Source of the DNA: CAVVMA01 sp963788205
Lineage (GTDB): Bacteria > Desulfobacterota > Binatia > Binatales > Binataceae
DNA length: 64,000 nucleotides
Assembly: GCA_963788205.1 (NCBI GenBank)
Contig: CAWBGG010000005.1
Span: 496,001-560,000, forward strand
Direction: 5' to 3'
The translations under genes were made by a program, and so were the position numbers. This document shows positions 7,842 to 16,772 of this stretch, piece after piece. The notes beneath the pieces were generated by a model. It was not told the origin of the DNA and searched no databases. It was given only the letters and a program-made list of their open reading frames with translations. Within the stretch, counting starts at the first letter, position 1; each line of letters starts with the position of its first letter.

Positions 7842-9782
7842 TCAATCCTTCCACAGATTGTTGGCGGCGTACTTGAGCACCACGTCCACGCATGATTCGC
7901 AATAGCCGTTCTCGAGCAGGTTCTTGACCATCGAGCCGTACTTCTCGCCCTGCTCTTCGTCACGGGTGCGGGCCTTGGTGATAATCCTGGAAATGTCGCG
8001 CACCGAGGTCATCAGCTTCTTCTCGATCGCCTCCTTGAGCGGCTCGTAGCTGCGATAGCTGATCTTCTCGCCGCGGCGTGAGGCCGACCACAGATAGGCG
8101 ATCACTTCCTGGCGGAAGCCGTCGGCCGCCGAACCGATGATCGCGATCTGCTCTTCGATCGACTTCAGGAAGCCCTCGTCGGGGGGCAGCTCCTCCTTGG
8201 TATTGCGATCGCGGACCCTGGTCTTGTTGACGTAGGCCTCGGCGTGGTCGAGATAGTTCTGGAACAGCGATTCGGCCTGCTCCTTGTACGAGTAAACGAA
8301 GGCCCGCGTGATCTCCTTCTCGAGCAGCTCCAGGTACTCCTTGTGCAGCGTGTCCTGCAGGAACTCCAGGTACTGCTTGCGGTTGTCGTCGGGCAGGTCG
8401 GCCTCCTTGGTCATCGAGATCAGCGCCTCGCGCACGTTGATCGGATTGATACAGTTTCCCGACACGTTGTCGGACAGCGCGTTGTCCAGGGCCTTCATGA
8501 TAAAGCGGGTCGAGATGCCCGACATGCCCTCGCGCTTGGCGTCTTCCTTGAGCTCCTGCACGTCGATTTTCTTGGTGCGCCCCTTCTCGACCACTTCCTC
8601 GCCGTTGTATAGCCGCAGCTTGGTCATCAGATCGCACTTGGAGTTGGGCTCCAGGCGCGACAGAATCGCGAACATCGAGGCCAGCTCCAGCGTGTGCGGC
8701 GCAACGTGCGCGCGGAAATCGGAGTGGCGGATGATCTTCTGGTAAATCTTGACCTCTTCCGAAAGTCGCAGGTTGTAGGGCACCTTGACCACCACGATGC
8801 GATCTAAAATCGCCTCGTTGGTGTGGTCGGCCTTGAACTTCTGCCACTCGGCCTCGTTGGAATGGGCCACGATACAAACGTCGACGTAGACCATCCCGTG
8901 GCGTCCCGGCGCCGGAATCACCTTTTCCTGGGTCGCAGTGATCATCGCGTGCAGGTACTCGGTCTCGTTCTTGAACACCTCGATAAACTCGACCAGGCCG
9001 CGATTGCCCACGTTGAGTGCGCCGTTGAGCTCCAGCACGCGGGGATCGCCCTCGGAATATTGATCGAGCTTGGAGATGTCCTCCGACCCGATCAGCACCG
9101 AGGTGTCCTGATTGTTGGGATCGACCGGCGGCACCACGCCGATTCCGATCCGATTGCGCTTGGAGAAGCCGCGGCTGATGATCGGGAACTCCTCATAGCG
9201 CTGGCCGAACTCTTCCTTAAGACGATAGCGGCAGACCGGGCACAGGTCGCCCTCGATATGCACGCCGAGCATCTTCTCGAACTCGCGGCGCAGATGGCGC
9301 GGAATCAGATGCAGCGGCTCCTCATGCATCGGGCAGCCGTCGATCGTATACACCGCCTGCGATTGCTCCAGGCCGCGCTGCAAGCGTTCGACCAGCGAAC
9401 TCTTGCCCGAGCCGACCGGGCCCATCAGGTAGAGCACCTGCCGGCTCTCCTCGCCCTTCAGCGAGGCGGAATGGAAGTAGCGAACGATCTGCGCGATCGT
9501 CCGCTCGATGCCGAAGAACTCGTCGGCGAAGAAGTTGTAAACCTTGAGCGGCTCGTCCTTGTACAGCCGCTTGGTGCGGGGATCGTCGCTCTCGTGGATG
9601 TCGCGCGTACCCATCGAGCTGATCAGATCGTAGATCCGCGCGTGGGAAAGCTTGGTGGTCACCGGGTCGGACTTGACCCGCTCGAGGTATTCCATCAGCG
9701 TGCCGCGCCATTGCTTGGACTCGCGCGCCGCCCGGTCTTCTCTGATTACCCGTTCGAAAGCGTTGCCGTTTCCGTCGGACAT
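7842..9782 (-). CDS. prkA: PrkA-family serine protein kinase (AAA+ type)
   Basis: 646 aa from the ATG at 9782, preceded by AAAGGAG with 7-base spacing. The family's usual length is ~640 aa. The N-terminal AAA domain has a Walker A GPVGSGKSS near residue 110 and conserved CPMHEEPLHLIP and CPVCRYRLKEEFG segments. The C-terminal PrkA kinase domain includes RVRDRNTKEELPPDE and the ending CVDVVLKYAANNLWKD. In other bacteria prkA (yeaG) is followed by a DUF444 gene (yeaH/yhbH) and spoVR and acts in starvation or sporulation stress responses. Here neither partner follows: the downstream 500 bases hold only repeats and the DUF559 gene. Function in this organism is inferred from family only. Confidence 0.95.
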   Translation of the reverse strand: MSDGNGNAFERVIREDRAARESKQWRGTLMEYLERVKSDPVTTKLSHARIYDLISSMGTRDIHESDDPRTKRLYKDEPLKVYNFFADEFFGIERTIAQIVRYFHSASLKGEESRQVLYLMGPVGSGKSSLVERLQRGLEQSQAVYTIDGCPMHEEPLHLIPRHLRREFEKMLGVHIEGDLCPVCRYRLKEEFGQRYEEFPIISRGFSKRNRIGIGVVPPVDPNNQDTSVLIGSEDISKLDQYSEGDPRVLELNGALNVGNRGLVEFIEVFKNETEYLHAMITATQEKVIPAPGRHGMVYVDVCIVAHSNEAEWQKFKADHTNEAILDRIVVVKVPYNLRLSEEVKIYQKIIRHSDFRAHVAPHTLELASMFAILSRLEPNSKCDLMTKLRLYNGEEVVEKGRTKKIDVQELKEDAKREGMSGISTRFIMKALDNALSDNVSGNCINPINVREALISMTKEADLPDDNRKQYLEFLQDTLHKEYLELLEKEITRAFVYSYKEQAESLFQNYLDHAEAYVNKTRVRDRNTKEELPPDEGFLKSIEEQIAIIGSAADGFRQEVIAYLWSASRRGEKISYRSYEPLKEAIEKKLMTSVRDISRIITKARTRDEEQGEKYGSMVKNLLENGYCESCVDVVLKYAANNLWKD

Positions 9783-9894
9783 CGTTGACTCCTTTGGGAG
9801 GTTGGCCTGTCGGGGTTGGCCTGAGGGGCCGGCAATCCGGGGGGAAGGTGGAGGTTCGCCGGTTGTGCTATTTTTGGACCTCATCCGCTCAATA

Positions 9895-9924
9895 AGTATA
9901 ACGGACGCTACAACACCGCATCAA
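9895..9924 (-). promoter_or_regulatory. Predicted sigma-70 promoter for prkA
   Basis: Read on the minus strand, TTGATG (9924-9919) and TATACT (9900-9895) are separated by 18 bases. They lie ~110 bases upstream of the prkA ATG in an A/T-rich patch. Pattern-based prediction only. Confidence 0.45.
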
Positions 9925-10043
9925 GCAAACTTCTAGCCTTGACTCGTGCCGATACGCTTTGGCGCTGGATATATCCACAAGAGCCATCACCACCGCTCCG
10001 CTCCGTTGATTCAGCGGATTCACTAAACCCTGCAATCTTGGAC

Positions 10044-10910
10044 TCATTCCCTCACCGGAATATTCTCGCCTGCGGTGAGCTTCCCACCGCTCTCGCTGAT
10101 CCTGGCCGCGAACATCTGCGGGTCATGTGCGAATCCCACCCACCATCGATCACGCACGGCCTGGCGAAGGTAAACGGCCTTCTGTTCCATCGTGCGCAAC
10201 GCATCGAGATCGTAGGCCTGATTCCACGCGGCGCGCAGATGCGAGCGGGTCGGGACGATATCCGCGAGATGCGCGAAGCATCCGCCGCTGCCGCGGAGAA
10301 TCGCGATCTGATGGTCGCGCGTGTGGCCGCCGGTCACAACCGCGCTGAGCCCCGGGATCACCTCGATATCGCCGTCGGCCGCTTCGATCATCGCGCCGAC
10401 CGGATCGAGGCATTCGGCAACATGGCGATAGGCGGCACGCAGCCGCTCGTTGCGGCTCTCACGCGCGATCTCCAACTCGCCGCGTTGAACGAAGATACGC
10501 GCGCGAGGGAACGAGGGCTCGAACGCGCCCGATTCGCGCCGCCGCACGATACCACCGCAATGGTCGAAATGGAGATGCGACAGGATAACGTGCGTGACCT
10601 CGCCGGGTTCCATCCCAAGCGCGCGCAGCCCGTCGAGCAGCCATCCGTCGCCGTGATCGAAAATCCTGCGCTCGTCCGCGTTGAGGCGATTGCCGATCCC
10701 GGTGTCGATCAGGACCGCGTCGCGGCCCTTGATCACGAGCGGACAGGTGAGATTGAGACGGATCCGATTGGCGCCGTCGGGTGGATGCTCGCGCTGCCAG
10801 AGCTCGCGCGGCACCACGCCGAGCATGCATCCGCCGTCGTTGCGCCACAGGCCGTCGGTCAGGAAGGCGACGCGAAAATCACCCAGCTCGATGGTCGGCG
10901 GCGTTTCCAT
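10044..10910 (-). CDS. MBL-fold metallo-hydrolase
   Basis: 288 aa from METPPTIELGDF (10910). The metallo-beta-lactamase zinc motif SHLHFDHCGG is present, with VLIDTGIG upstream and TGGHTRDHQ (second-site His) downstream. These residues define the family, whose members hydrolyse lactones, thioesters, phosphodiesters and others, so substrate is open. An alternative start at 10949 would overlap the neighbouring CopD-like gene stop at 10931. It is probably co-transcribed with that gene. Confidence 0.85.
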   Translation of the reverse strand: METPPTIELGDFRVAFLTDGLWRNDGGCMLGVVPRELWQREHPPDGANRIRLNLTCPLVIKGRDAVLIDTGIGNRLNADERRIFDHGDGWLLDGLRALGMEPGEVTHVILSHLHFDHCGGIVRRRESGAFEPSFPRARIFVQRGELEIARESRNERLRAAYRHVAECLDPVGAMIEAADGDIEVIPGLSAVVTGGHTRDHQIAILRGSGGCFAHLADIVPTRSHLRAAWNQAYDLDALRTMEQKAVYLRQAVRDRWWVGFAHDPQMFAARISESGGKLTAGENIPVRE

Positions 10911-10930
10911 AGCGTCGGTTGAAGTTCGGC

Positions 10931-11386
10931 TCAGGCTCCCAGCAGCCATAATCCCAGGCCGAGCGCGATCGTTCCGGCGACTGCGCCAAGGCCAGCGAGC
11001 TTCATCATTGAAGACATCGCCCGCGCCGGGTCGTGAGGCATCTCCGTCTCGGCGCGCCGCGCAGCGCCCAGCGCGAGCGCCATCGCGAGCAGCAGCCCGA
11101 CCTTGAGACTAAGCACCGTCACGAACGCGCGCGAAAAATCGTAGTGGCGCGCGTCGCCGGCAATCGCGAGATTGAGTCCGCCACTGGCCGCGAGAATCAG
11201 AGCCGCAGCCAGGTTCACGCGATCGAGCCTTGGTGCCACCTTCATACCGAACTCCCGCCACTCGTCCGTGCCGGGGGTGAGCGCTGAGCCGGCCAACACG
11301 AACGACGCGCACGATCCGGTCCAGACCAGCCCGCTCAGCGCGTGCACCCAAAGCACCACGATCCTCAACAGGCCGGCGTCTTTCAA
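10931..11386 (-). CDS. Four-helix membrane protein, CopD/DUF4149-like
   Basis: 151 aa with four hydrophobic segments. The N-terminus (VLWVHALSGLVWTGSC) carries the His seen in CopD-like helices. CopD-domain proteins are linked to copper handling or haem-binding membrane modules, but the sequence gives no direct metal site beyond this His. The stop is ~20 bases before the MBL hydrolase start and its own start overlaps the stop of the upstream glycosyltransferase-like gene (11383-11386), suggesting an operon. Confidence 0.6.
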   Translation of the reverse strand: MKDAGLLRIVVLWVHALSGLVWTGSCASFVLAGSALTPGTDEWREFGMKVAPRLDRVNLAAALILAASGGLNLAIAGDARHYDFSRAFVTVLSLKVGLLLAMALALGAARRAETEMPHDPARAMSSMMKLAGLGAVAGTIALGLGLWLLGA

Positions 11387-12957
11387 CGCCGCTTTTCCTT
11401 TCCGCCCATGCTGACTCGCCGCCAGAGCACGAAGTGCTCGGTTCTAAGGTAAGGAGCGAAGCCGCTTTCAATCAAGGCGCCGGGCCGAAAGGAAACGAGC
11501 GGCATCTGCTGTATCGACGAGTCGGCAATTATCGCATTGACCTTGCCGTCGTCGATCGCATGGCGCATCTGTTCGCTCCAAAAATGGGCCGACGATCCGA
11601 TCAGCTCAAAGAAGTCTACGTTCGCGAGCCGGCGGCGCGCCTCGAAGAATCCATACTTCGTGAACTGCTGCTCCGCCTCGCGATACACGCCGTAGGTCTC
11701 CGGGTACCGGATCAATTCGCGGCGCTGGGCCAGAAAGCAGATCAATGATGGTGCGATCACTTCTTCATCCGGCGCGCTGACACTGCTCAGGCCGTCGCTC
11801 AGGGCGCGCAACTCGCTGCGATCGACAAAGCCGAATCCATAGACGCTCGCATGCCAGTTCTCATTGACCAGCGGCGTTAACCACAACAGACATGCGCCGA
11901 CCAGGACCAGGCTCAGCGCCGGACGCCGCCATCCACGCCCGGCCCCGCGCCGCGCGCCGACCGCCTCGCGCAGATCGCTCAGGATCCAATCCAGACCCAA
12001 GCCTGCAACTATTGCGAGATAAGGCAAAAAGTCGAGATAGTTGTGCGCCCACGATGTCGGGCTAAGCAGGCCAAAAAATCCGTAGTTGAAAGCCGCCAGC
12101 AGCAGGATCAGCCAGAGCGCCGGAGCGACGCGACGCTCGCCGATCATCCGCGCAACTCCGATTACGAACAGTGGAACCATTGCGTCCAGGATCGCTCGCG
12201 GGTAGTCGGCAACCTCGATCCACGGCAGCCGTCCCTTCATAAAATGGAAGATGAAAGTCTGGAAGAGAAACTCGAATCCGTAGAGCTCGTAGAGAAACGC
12301 CGAGAATGCGATCAGTCCCGCCGCGATTCCGATTCCCGCTACGACCGCCTGTGTCCGGCGTCCTTGTACGACGCCGACAAAGCACAGGATCGCCGCGGCA
12401 TCGACGATTGCCGTGAGCTTGATCGCGCATGCGATCGCAAGCAGCGCCGCGACGATCGCGCCGTGGCGCATCGATGTGAGGTCGTCTCGCAACGCGACCA
12501 ACGCCGCGGCGGCGACGGCCACGCCCACGAAGCACTCGCGCTCGTAGAGGTGATAGCGAAAGACGAGCGCGGCAAAAGCGTATAGAATCGCCGCGCAGAT
12601 CGCTGTCCGCCGTCCGGCGGCTTTGTAGGCCAGCGCGCAGGTCATCACGCTGGTCACATAGATGGCGGCCTCGTTGAGCACTTCGATCGAAAAAAGGCTC
12701 GCGCCGAAGAGCCTCAAGTAGCCGGCGGTGAACCATTCGAGCAGGGGCATGTGCGGATGGACGAAATCCAGATAGGGGCGCATCCCGACACTCACCAGGT
12801 AGGCGTCCTCGAGATAAAAGTCGTCCTCGATCCATACCTGCGGATAGAGCAGCCGAACGATCCGCGGCACCGCCAGCAGCAGGAGCATCCACGCCGCCAG
12901 CGCCAATTCGGCGGGCGCGCTTGGCCTGTCGCGACGCCTTGAAGATGCCCGCGCCAT
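11383..12957 (-). CDS. GT-C type membrane glycosyltransferase (ArnT/PMT-like)
   Basis: 524 aa with about ten hydrophobic segments after a basic N-terminus. WIEDDFYLEDAYL in the first extracytoplasmic loop supplies the acidic pair typical of GT-C enzymes. DFVHPHMPLLEW matches the PMT_2/ArnT loop. The C-terminal ~150 residues are a soluble periplasmic domain. Such enzymes use polyprenyl-phosphate sugars to glycosylate lipids or proteins on the outer face. Its start lies inside the 5' end of the divergent gene at 12945, so the two starts overlap by 13 bases. Acceptor unknown. Confidence 0.75.
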   Translation of the reverse strand: MARASSRRRDRPSAPAELALAAWMLLLLAVPRIVRLLYPQVWIEDDFYLEDAYLVSVGMRPYLDFVHPHMPLLEWFTAGYLRLFGASLFSIEVLNEAAIYVTSVMTCALAYKAAGRRTAICAAILYAFAALVFRYHLYERECFVGVAVAAAALVALRDDLTSMRHGAIVAALLAIACAIKLTAIVDAAAILCFVGVVQGRRTQAVVAGIGIAAGLIAFSAFLYELYGFEFLFQTFIFHFMKGRLPWIEVADYPRAILDAMVPLFVIGVARMIGERRVAPALWLILLLAAFNYGFFGLLSPTSWAHNYLDFLPYLAIVAGLGLDWILSDLREAVGARRGAGRGWRRPALSLVLVGACLLWLTPLVNENWHASVYGFGFVDRSELRALSDGLSSVSAPDEEVIAPSLICFLAQRRELIRYPETYGVYREAEQQFTKYGFFEARRRLANVDFFELIGSSAHFWSEQMRHAIDDGKVNAIIADSSIQQMPLVSFRPGALIESGFAPYLRTEHFVLWRRVSMGGKEKRR

Positions 12958-14750
12958 CTAAGAGATCCGCCGCCGTCTCAACGCCGCCGCCGCGGGCGCG
13001 CAACCATCTCGCGCCGCGCGACGCGGTGATACTCGCGATCGTGCTCGGCGGCGCGCTGATGCTGATGGCGCAAAGCGGGTTCAAGCGCGCCGTCGAGTTG
13101 ATGCCCTGGCCGGACGGCCTCGAGTATGCGGCCGCGGCGGTGAATCTCGATCAGGGCGCCGGCGCTGTGCTTCATTTCGGGGGCTATTCTTACCCATCGC
13201 GCTACACTCAAGGCTACCCCCTGATCCTGGCCGCGGCCTTTCCGCTGCTCGGCCATGACGTGGCGAATCTTGGCTACGCCACCGTCGCGCTCGCGATGCT
13301 CGCGATCGTCGCGCTCTACGTACTGACGCTGGAGCTGTTCGGCCGCCCCGCCGCCGCCGTCGCGAGCGCCTTGCTCGCCGCCTCGCCGGTCTTCATTACC
13401 TACTCCACCCTGGTTATGAGCGACGTGCCGGCTCTCGCCGTGACGATTCTGGCCGCGCTCGCGATGCTGCGTGCGACCCGCGCTGCGGAGGCGCGCTCGG
13501 CCTCCGATACGGCCGTGGCCTACTGGGCGATCTTCGGATTTCTCGCCGGCTTCAGCGTGATGATCCGGCCGACCAACGCAACGATCGTGATCGGAGCCGC
13601 CGCCGCGCTCTTCGCCGCGCCGCCGATCGCGTCAGGTTCGCGGCGAACGCGTGCGTCGCTGGCCGCGTTCGCAGTCGGGTTCGCGCCGATGCTCGCCTGG
13701 CAGGCGCGCGAGAACGTCGCGCATCTCGGGAGCGCGTTCGCCAGCGGCTACGCCTGGTGGGTACCCGAGGTCTACGGGACATTCTCGCGCACCTTCAACG
13801 CGGCGTATCTTCTCGGTCCCACGATGCCGCGCAATCCGTCGGGAAATCTTCCCGTTTATCTGCTCGCGTTGTGCGGCCTGGATGGTTTCAGCAACGGGGC
13901 GGGCGCCCCGCACTTTTATCTCTATCCTTTCAGCGCGGCTGTGTTCGCCGCGATCGGCCTGGTCTCCGCGATTCGCGCAACAGAGAATCGCGCTGCGCGC
14001 CGAGTCGTATTTCTCGGCGCGGGTTTTCTGGGTGCACTGCTGGCGGTTTACATCTTTTACGTCTTCACCGAGGTCGCATTCATCCTGCCCGGATGCTTCA
14101 TCATTTTCGCAGCCGCGGGCCACGGCGCCGCAATCGCGAACCGCGAGCTCTTCGCGCTGCGATCGCAACGGCGCCGTTCGATAGCGGAGCACTCGATCGT
14201 CGCCGCGGTTGCGCTGCTCGATCTCTTGCTCGCGATCGCGATCGCGCGCGACGTCGCCGATCGGATAGCCGTGCCGCCGCGCCAGTCGGAAATCGTGCCG
14301 GCGCTGCGAACACTCGATCGCAACCTCGAACCCGGCGCGGTAATCGTCAGCAACGTCGCGCTTCAATTCCTTGAGCTGTACGTTCCAGCGCCCGGCCGCA
14401 CCTTCCTTGGGCTACATTCCTTCGATCCGGGTGGCGAATTTACCGACTACCATCTGGCTCGGCTGTTCGCGAAAAAGTCGCGAGACGAGAAATCGCCGGG
14501 CGCGCGACGATGGACCGGTTCGATTCCTCCGGCGCTATTCGACGCCGCCGGAATCGTCAACGCGACGGCCGATTCGCTCGCCGCGCAGGCGCGCGCGGGC
14601 ACGCCGATCGATCTGCTGCTCTGGACCGCGGGCGATTCCGACTACGCGCAAATCCTCAAAGACGAGCTGGATCGATTGGGCGATCGGTTCACGCTCGACG
14701 AAACCTCGCGCGCGGGGCCGCTGGTCCTGTATCGCCTCAAGCTGCGATGA
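12945..14750 (+). CDS. GT-C type membrane glycosyltransferase (family 39-like)
   Basis: 601 aa from the ATG at 12945 (another ATG lies at 12921). About 11 hydrophobic segments. The first loop has MPWPDGLEYAAAAVNLDQG, with Asp/Glu where GT-C enzymes have catalytic acids, and a later SRYTQGYPLILAAAF segment typical of the PMT_2 loop. A soluble C-terminal domain follows from residue ~450. It probably transfers a sugar from a polyprenyl-phosphate donor. Divergent from, and overlapping at the 5' end with, the other GT-C gene; the two may act in one envelope-glycan pathway. Confidence 0.75.
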   Translation: MPAPSKRSAAVSTPPPRARNHLAPRDAVILAIVLGGALMLMAQSGFKRAVELMPWPDGLEYAAAAVNLDQGAGAVLHFGGYSYPSRYTQGYPLILAAAFPLLGHDVANLGYATVALAMLAIVALYVLTLELFGRPAAAVASALLAASPVFITYSTLVMSDVPALAVTILAALAMLRATRAAEARSASDTAVAYWAIFGFLAGFSVMIRPTNATIVIGAAAALFAAPPIASGSRRTRASLAAFAVGFAPMLAWQARENVAHLGSAFASGYAWWVPEVYGTFSRTFNAAYLLGPTMPRNPSGNLPVYLLALCGLDGFSNGAGAPHFYLYPFSAAVFAAIGLVSAIRATENRAARRVVFLGAGFLGALLAVYIFYVFTEVAFILPGCFIIFAAAGHGAAIANRELFALRSQRRRSIAEHSIVAAVALLDLLLAIAIARDVADRIAVPPRQSEIVPALRTLDRNLEPGAVIVSNVALQFLELYVPAPGRTFLGLHSFDPGGEFTDYHLARLFAKKSRDEKSPGARRWTGSIPPALFDAAGIVNATADSLAAQARAGTPIDLLLWTAGDSDYAQILKDELDRLGDRFTLDETSRAGPLVLYRLKLR

Positions 14751-14779
14751 TCTTCCATTCCGCGACTATCCGCACTGTT

Positions 14780-14793
14780 ATAACATTTGTTAT
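14780..14793. promoter_or_regulatory. Perfect 14-bp palindrome, likely operator of the AbrB/Doc pair
   Basis: ATAACATTTGTTAT is a perfect inverted repeat (6-bp arms, TT centre). It ends 24 bases before the GTG start of the antitoxin, in an A/T-rich patch within GC-rich DNA. Toxin-antitoxin operons are commonly autorepressed by the antitoxin at such palindromes. Confidence 0.6.
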
Positions 14794-14817
14794 TATCGCA
14801 AAGCGTGGGGGCTTGCC

Positions 14818-15051
14818 GTGAGTTCTGAGGCTCTGAAACTTCGCCGCGTCGGCAACTCGCTGGGGGTGATACTTCCTCGCGAAATGATCGCGGAGCTGGG
14901 CGTCGAGGAGGGCGACCAATTGTTCGCCGTACGAACGCCGGAGGGCCTGAGACTCACTCCCTACGATCCGCACTTCGCCGCCGCAATCGGGAGCGGCCGC
15001 CGCACGATGCGCCGCTACCGCAACGCGATGCGTGAACTCGCGAAGCGATAG
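14818..15051 (+). CDS. AbrB/MazE-like antitoxin
   Basis: 77 aa from GTG 14818. The SpoVT/AbrB fold is visible: LKLRRVGNSLGVILPREMIAELGVEEGDQL, the swapped-hairpin beta-barrel of MazE-like antitoxins. The C-terminal ~25 residues (YRNAMRELAKR) would wrap the toxin. The stop codon is immediately followed by the doc ATG, so toxin translation is coupled. It probably binds the palindrome at 14780-14793. Confidence 0.85.
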   Translation: MSSEALKLRRVGNSLGVILPREMIAELGVEEGDQLFAVRTPEGLRLTPYDPHFAAAIGSGRRTMRRYRNAMRELAKR

Positions 15052-15447
15052 ATGAAGGCCCGGTGGCTGACCAACGATGAGGTGATTGCACTCCATGACG
15101 AAGCGCTCGCGCAATTCGGCGGGCGCGGCGGTGTACGCGACCGCGGCCTTCTCGAGAGCGCCCTGGCCAAGCCGCGCAAGCCGGTTGCTCACGGCGACAT
15201 CCCGTCGATCTTCGATCGCGCCGCCGCCTATTGTATCGGCATCGCCGGCAGTCATCTCTTCGTCAACGGCAACAAGCGCACGGCCTTCCTGGCCGCGGCC
15301 GCATTCCTGGATCTGAACGGCTATGAGATAACAGCGACCGAGGCCGAAGTCGTCGATACGATGATTCAGGTCGCGAAGGGAGCGCTCGACCACCAGCGCC
15401 TCTCGATCTGGTTCAGGGACACCGCAAGCTTGAAGATAGATCTCTAG
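15052..15447 (+). CDS. doc: Doc-type toxin (Fic fold)
   Basis: 131 aa, the usual Doc length. The catalytic Fic/Doc motif SHLFVNGNKRTA is complete (His, Asn-Gly-Asn-Lys-Arg). Doc phosphorylates EF-Tu and blocks translation until neutralised by its antitoxin. ATG follows the antitoxin stop without a gap. The last codon and stop (CTC TAG) coincide with the CTAG target duplication of the IS5-group element, so the original C-terminus may have been longer or the IS restored a stop. A truncated second copy of the 3' part lies at 17561-17674. Confidence 0.9.
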   Translation: MKARWLTNDEVIALHDEALAQFGGRGGVRDRGLLESALAKPRKPVAHGDIPSIFDRAAAYCIGIAGSHLFVNGNKRTAFLAAAAFLDLNGYEITATEAEVVDTMIQVAKGALDHQRLSIWFRDTASLKIDL

Positions 15448-16732
15448 CAGGCTGCGGAAAAACGGACGATTAACATAGCGGGATGTGCTTGCGAGAGTGT
15501 TGGCATGGACTGTGAGGGCGCCGAATGAGGTTTAGTGGGTCAAGGGTCGCGGTTCTTCACCCGATTGCAGGTGGCTCAGGGAGCAGCCAGCGCCAAATTG
15601 CGCATCCTGACCAGGTTGTAGGCGGCCAGCGCGAAGCTAAACATCCAACCGACCCGCGCCACGCCGCGATGGCGCGTCTTGCGCAGGCCGGCGACCGTTT
15701 TGAGCCAGCCGAAGATCTCCTCGATGCGTTTACGTTTGCGCTGGCTGATCAGATAGCCGGGATGACGCGTGGTCCGTTGATCGATGATAGTGGAGCGCTT
15801 GCAGGCCAGGTGTGGAGTGACTTGGTGGTCACGCAACTGCTGAATAAATTGCTTGCGGTCGTAGCCCTTGTCGGCGCCCAGAGTCACTCGACGCCAGCCC
15901 GGGAGCTTTTCCACCATCGCCAAGGCCGCCTCCGGTTCGGCGCGGCCGCTGGCCTGAGTTACGCAGCCTTGGACCGCGAGGCCGTGGCGGTTCTCCATCA
16001 GCACATGTCCGGCGTAGCTGAGCTTGGCCTCCTTGCCGGCCCCCTTGCGGGCCAAGCGGGCCTCGGGATCGGTGGTCGATTGGTGCGTGGCGTTGCGGCG
16101 CCGCTCACCGTGGAAGTCGACGCTGGGGTTGCCCGGATCGTCCGGCGGAGTCTTGGGGTCAACATCTTTGCGCTGGAAGCTCTTGTGACTGGCCCAGGCC
16201 TCGATCAGCGTGCCGGCGACGGTGAAATGCTCGTCGGAGAGCAGGCCCTGGAGGCGGGCCTGGTCAAGCACCGCGCTGAAAAACTCTGCCGCCACCTCGC
16301 CCTTAAGCAGCCGCTCGCGGTTCTTGGTGAACACCGTCACATCCCACACCGGCTCATCCAGGTTGAGCCCCACGAACCAGCGAAACAGAAAATTGTAATC
16401 CAGTTGCTCCATCAGCAGCCGCTCGCTGCGCACCGGGTACAGGACCTGCAGCAAGAGCGCACGCAACAGCTTTTCCGGCGCGATCGAAGGACGCCCGTTG
16501 CGGGCGTAAAGCGCATCGAAGCCCGGCCCCAACTGCTTCAGCGCCACCTCCGCCATCGCCCGGATGGGGCGCAGCGGATGGTCTTGGGGCACCCGTCGCT
16601 CCGCCGAAATGTAGCTGAACATCCCACACTGCTGGTGATCCGTCCCGCGCATCCTCACATCCTCCTCAAACCCCGCTCACTAGCTACTCTACATCATAAT
16701 CCAATGAGAAACGACCGTTTTTCCGCATCCTG
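15448..16732 (-). mobile_element. IS5-group insertion sequence, apparently intact
   Basis: 1285-bp element with imperfect terminal inverted repeats starting CAGG(C/A)TGCGGAAAAACGG, followed by (A/T)CG; 19 of the first 21 positions match. It is flanked by CTAG at 15444-15447 and 16733-16736. CTAG fits the YTAR 4-bp target of IS5-group elements. It encodes one uninterrupted transposase. The left target duplication forms the doc stop codon. Confidence 0.9.
15576..16658 (-). CDS. IS5 family DDE transposase
   Basis: 360 aa. N-terminal DUF772-like region (RRVPQDHPLRPIRAM; LDYNFLFRWFVGL). Catalytic positions: an Asp in SVDFHGERR, LGADKGYD, and Glu in KRIEEIFGWLKTVAGLRKTR. Length and motifs are normal for the family, so the protein is probably active. 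Start could also be the Met two codons downstream. Confidence 0.93.
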   Translation of the reverse strand: MRMRGTDHQQCGMFSYISAERRVPQDHPLRPIRAMAEVALKQLGPGFDALYARNGRPSIAPEKLLRALLLQVLYPVRSERLLMEQLDYNFLFRWFVGLNLDEPVWDVTVFTKNRERLLKGEVAAEFFSAVLDQARLQGLLSDEHFTVAGTLIEAWASHKSFQRKDVDPKTPPDDPGNPSVDFHGERRRNATHQSTTDPEARLARKGAGKEAKLSYAGHVLMENRHGLAVQGCVTQASGRAEPEAALAMVEKLPGWRRVTLGADKGYDRKQFIQQLRDHQVTPHLACKRSTIIDQRTTRHPGYLISQRKRKRIEEIFGWLKTVAGLRKTRHRGVARVGWMFSFALAAYNLVRMRNLALAAP

Positions 16733-16772
16733 CTAGGAGAGGCCGCGGATTTGCGAGCCGGGAATGGCGAGA

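Noticed and set aside
8823..9788. Plus-strand open frame opposite prkA
   Set aside because: Antisense shadow of a well-supported gene.
15525..16736. 403-aa plus-strand frame covering the IS5 element
   Set aside because: Antisense shadow of the transposase; no motifs.
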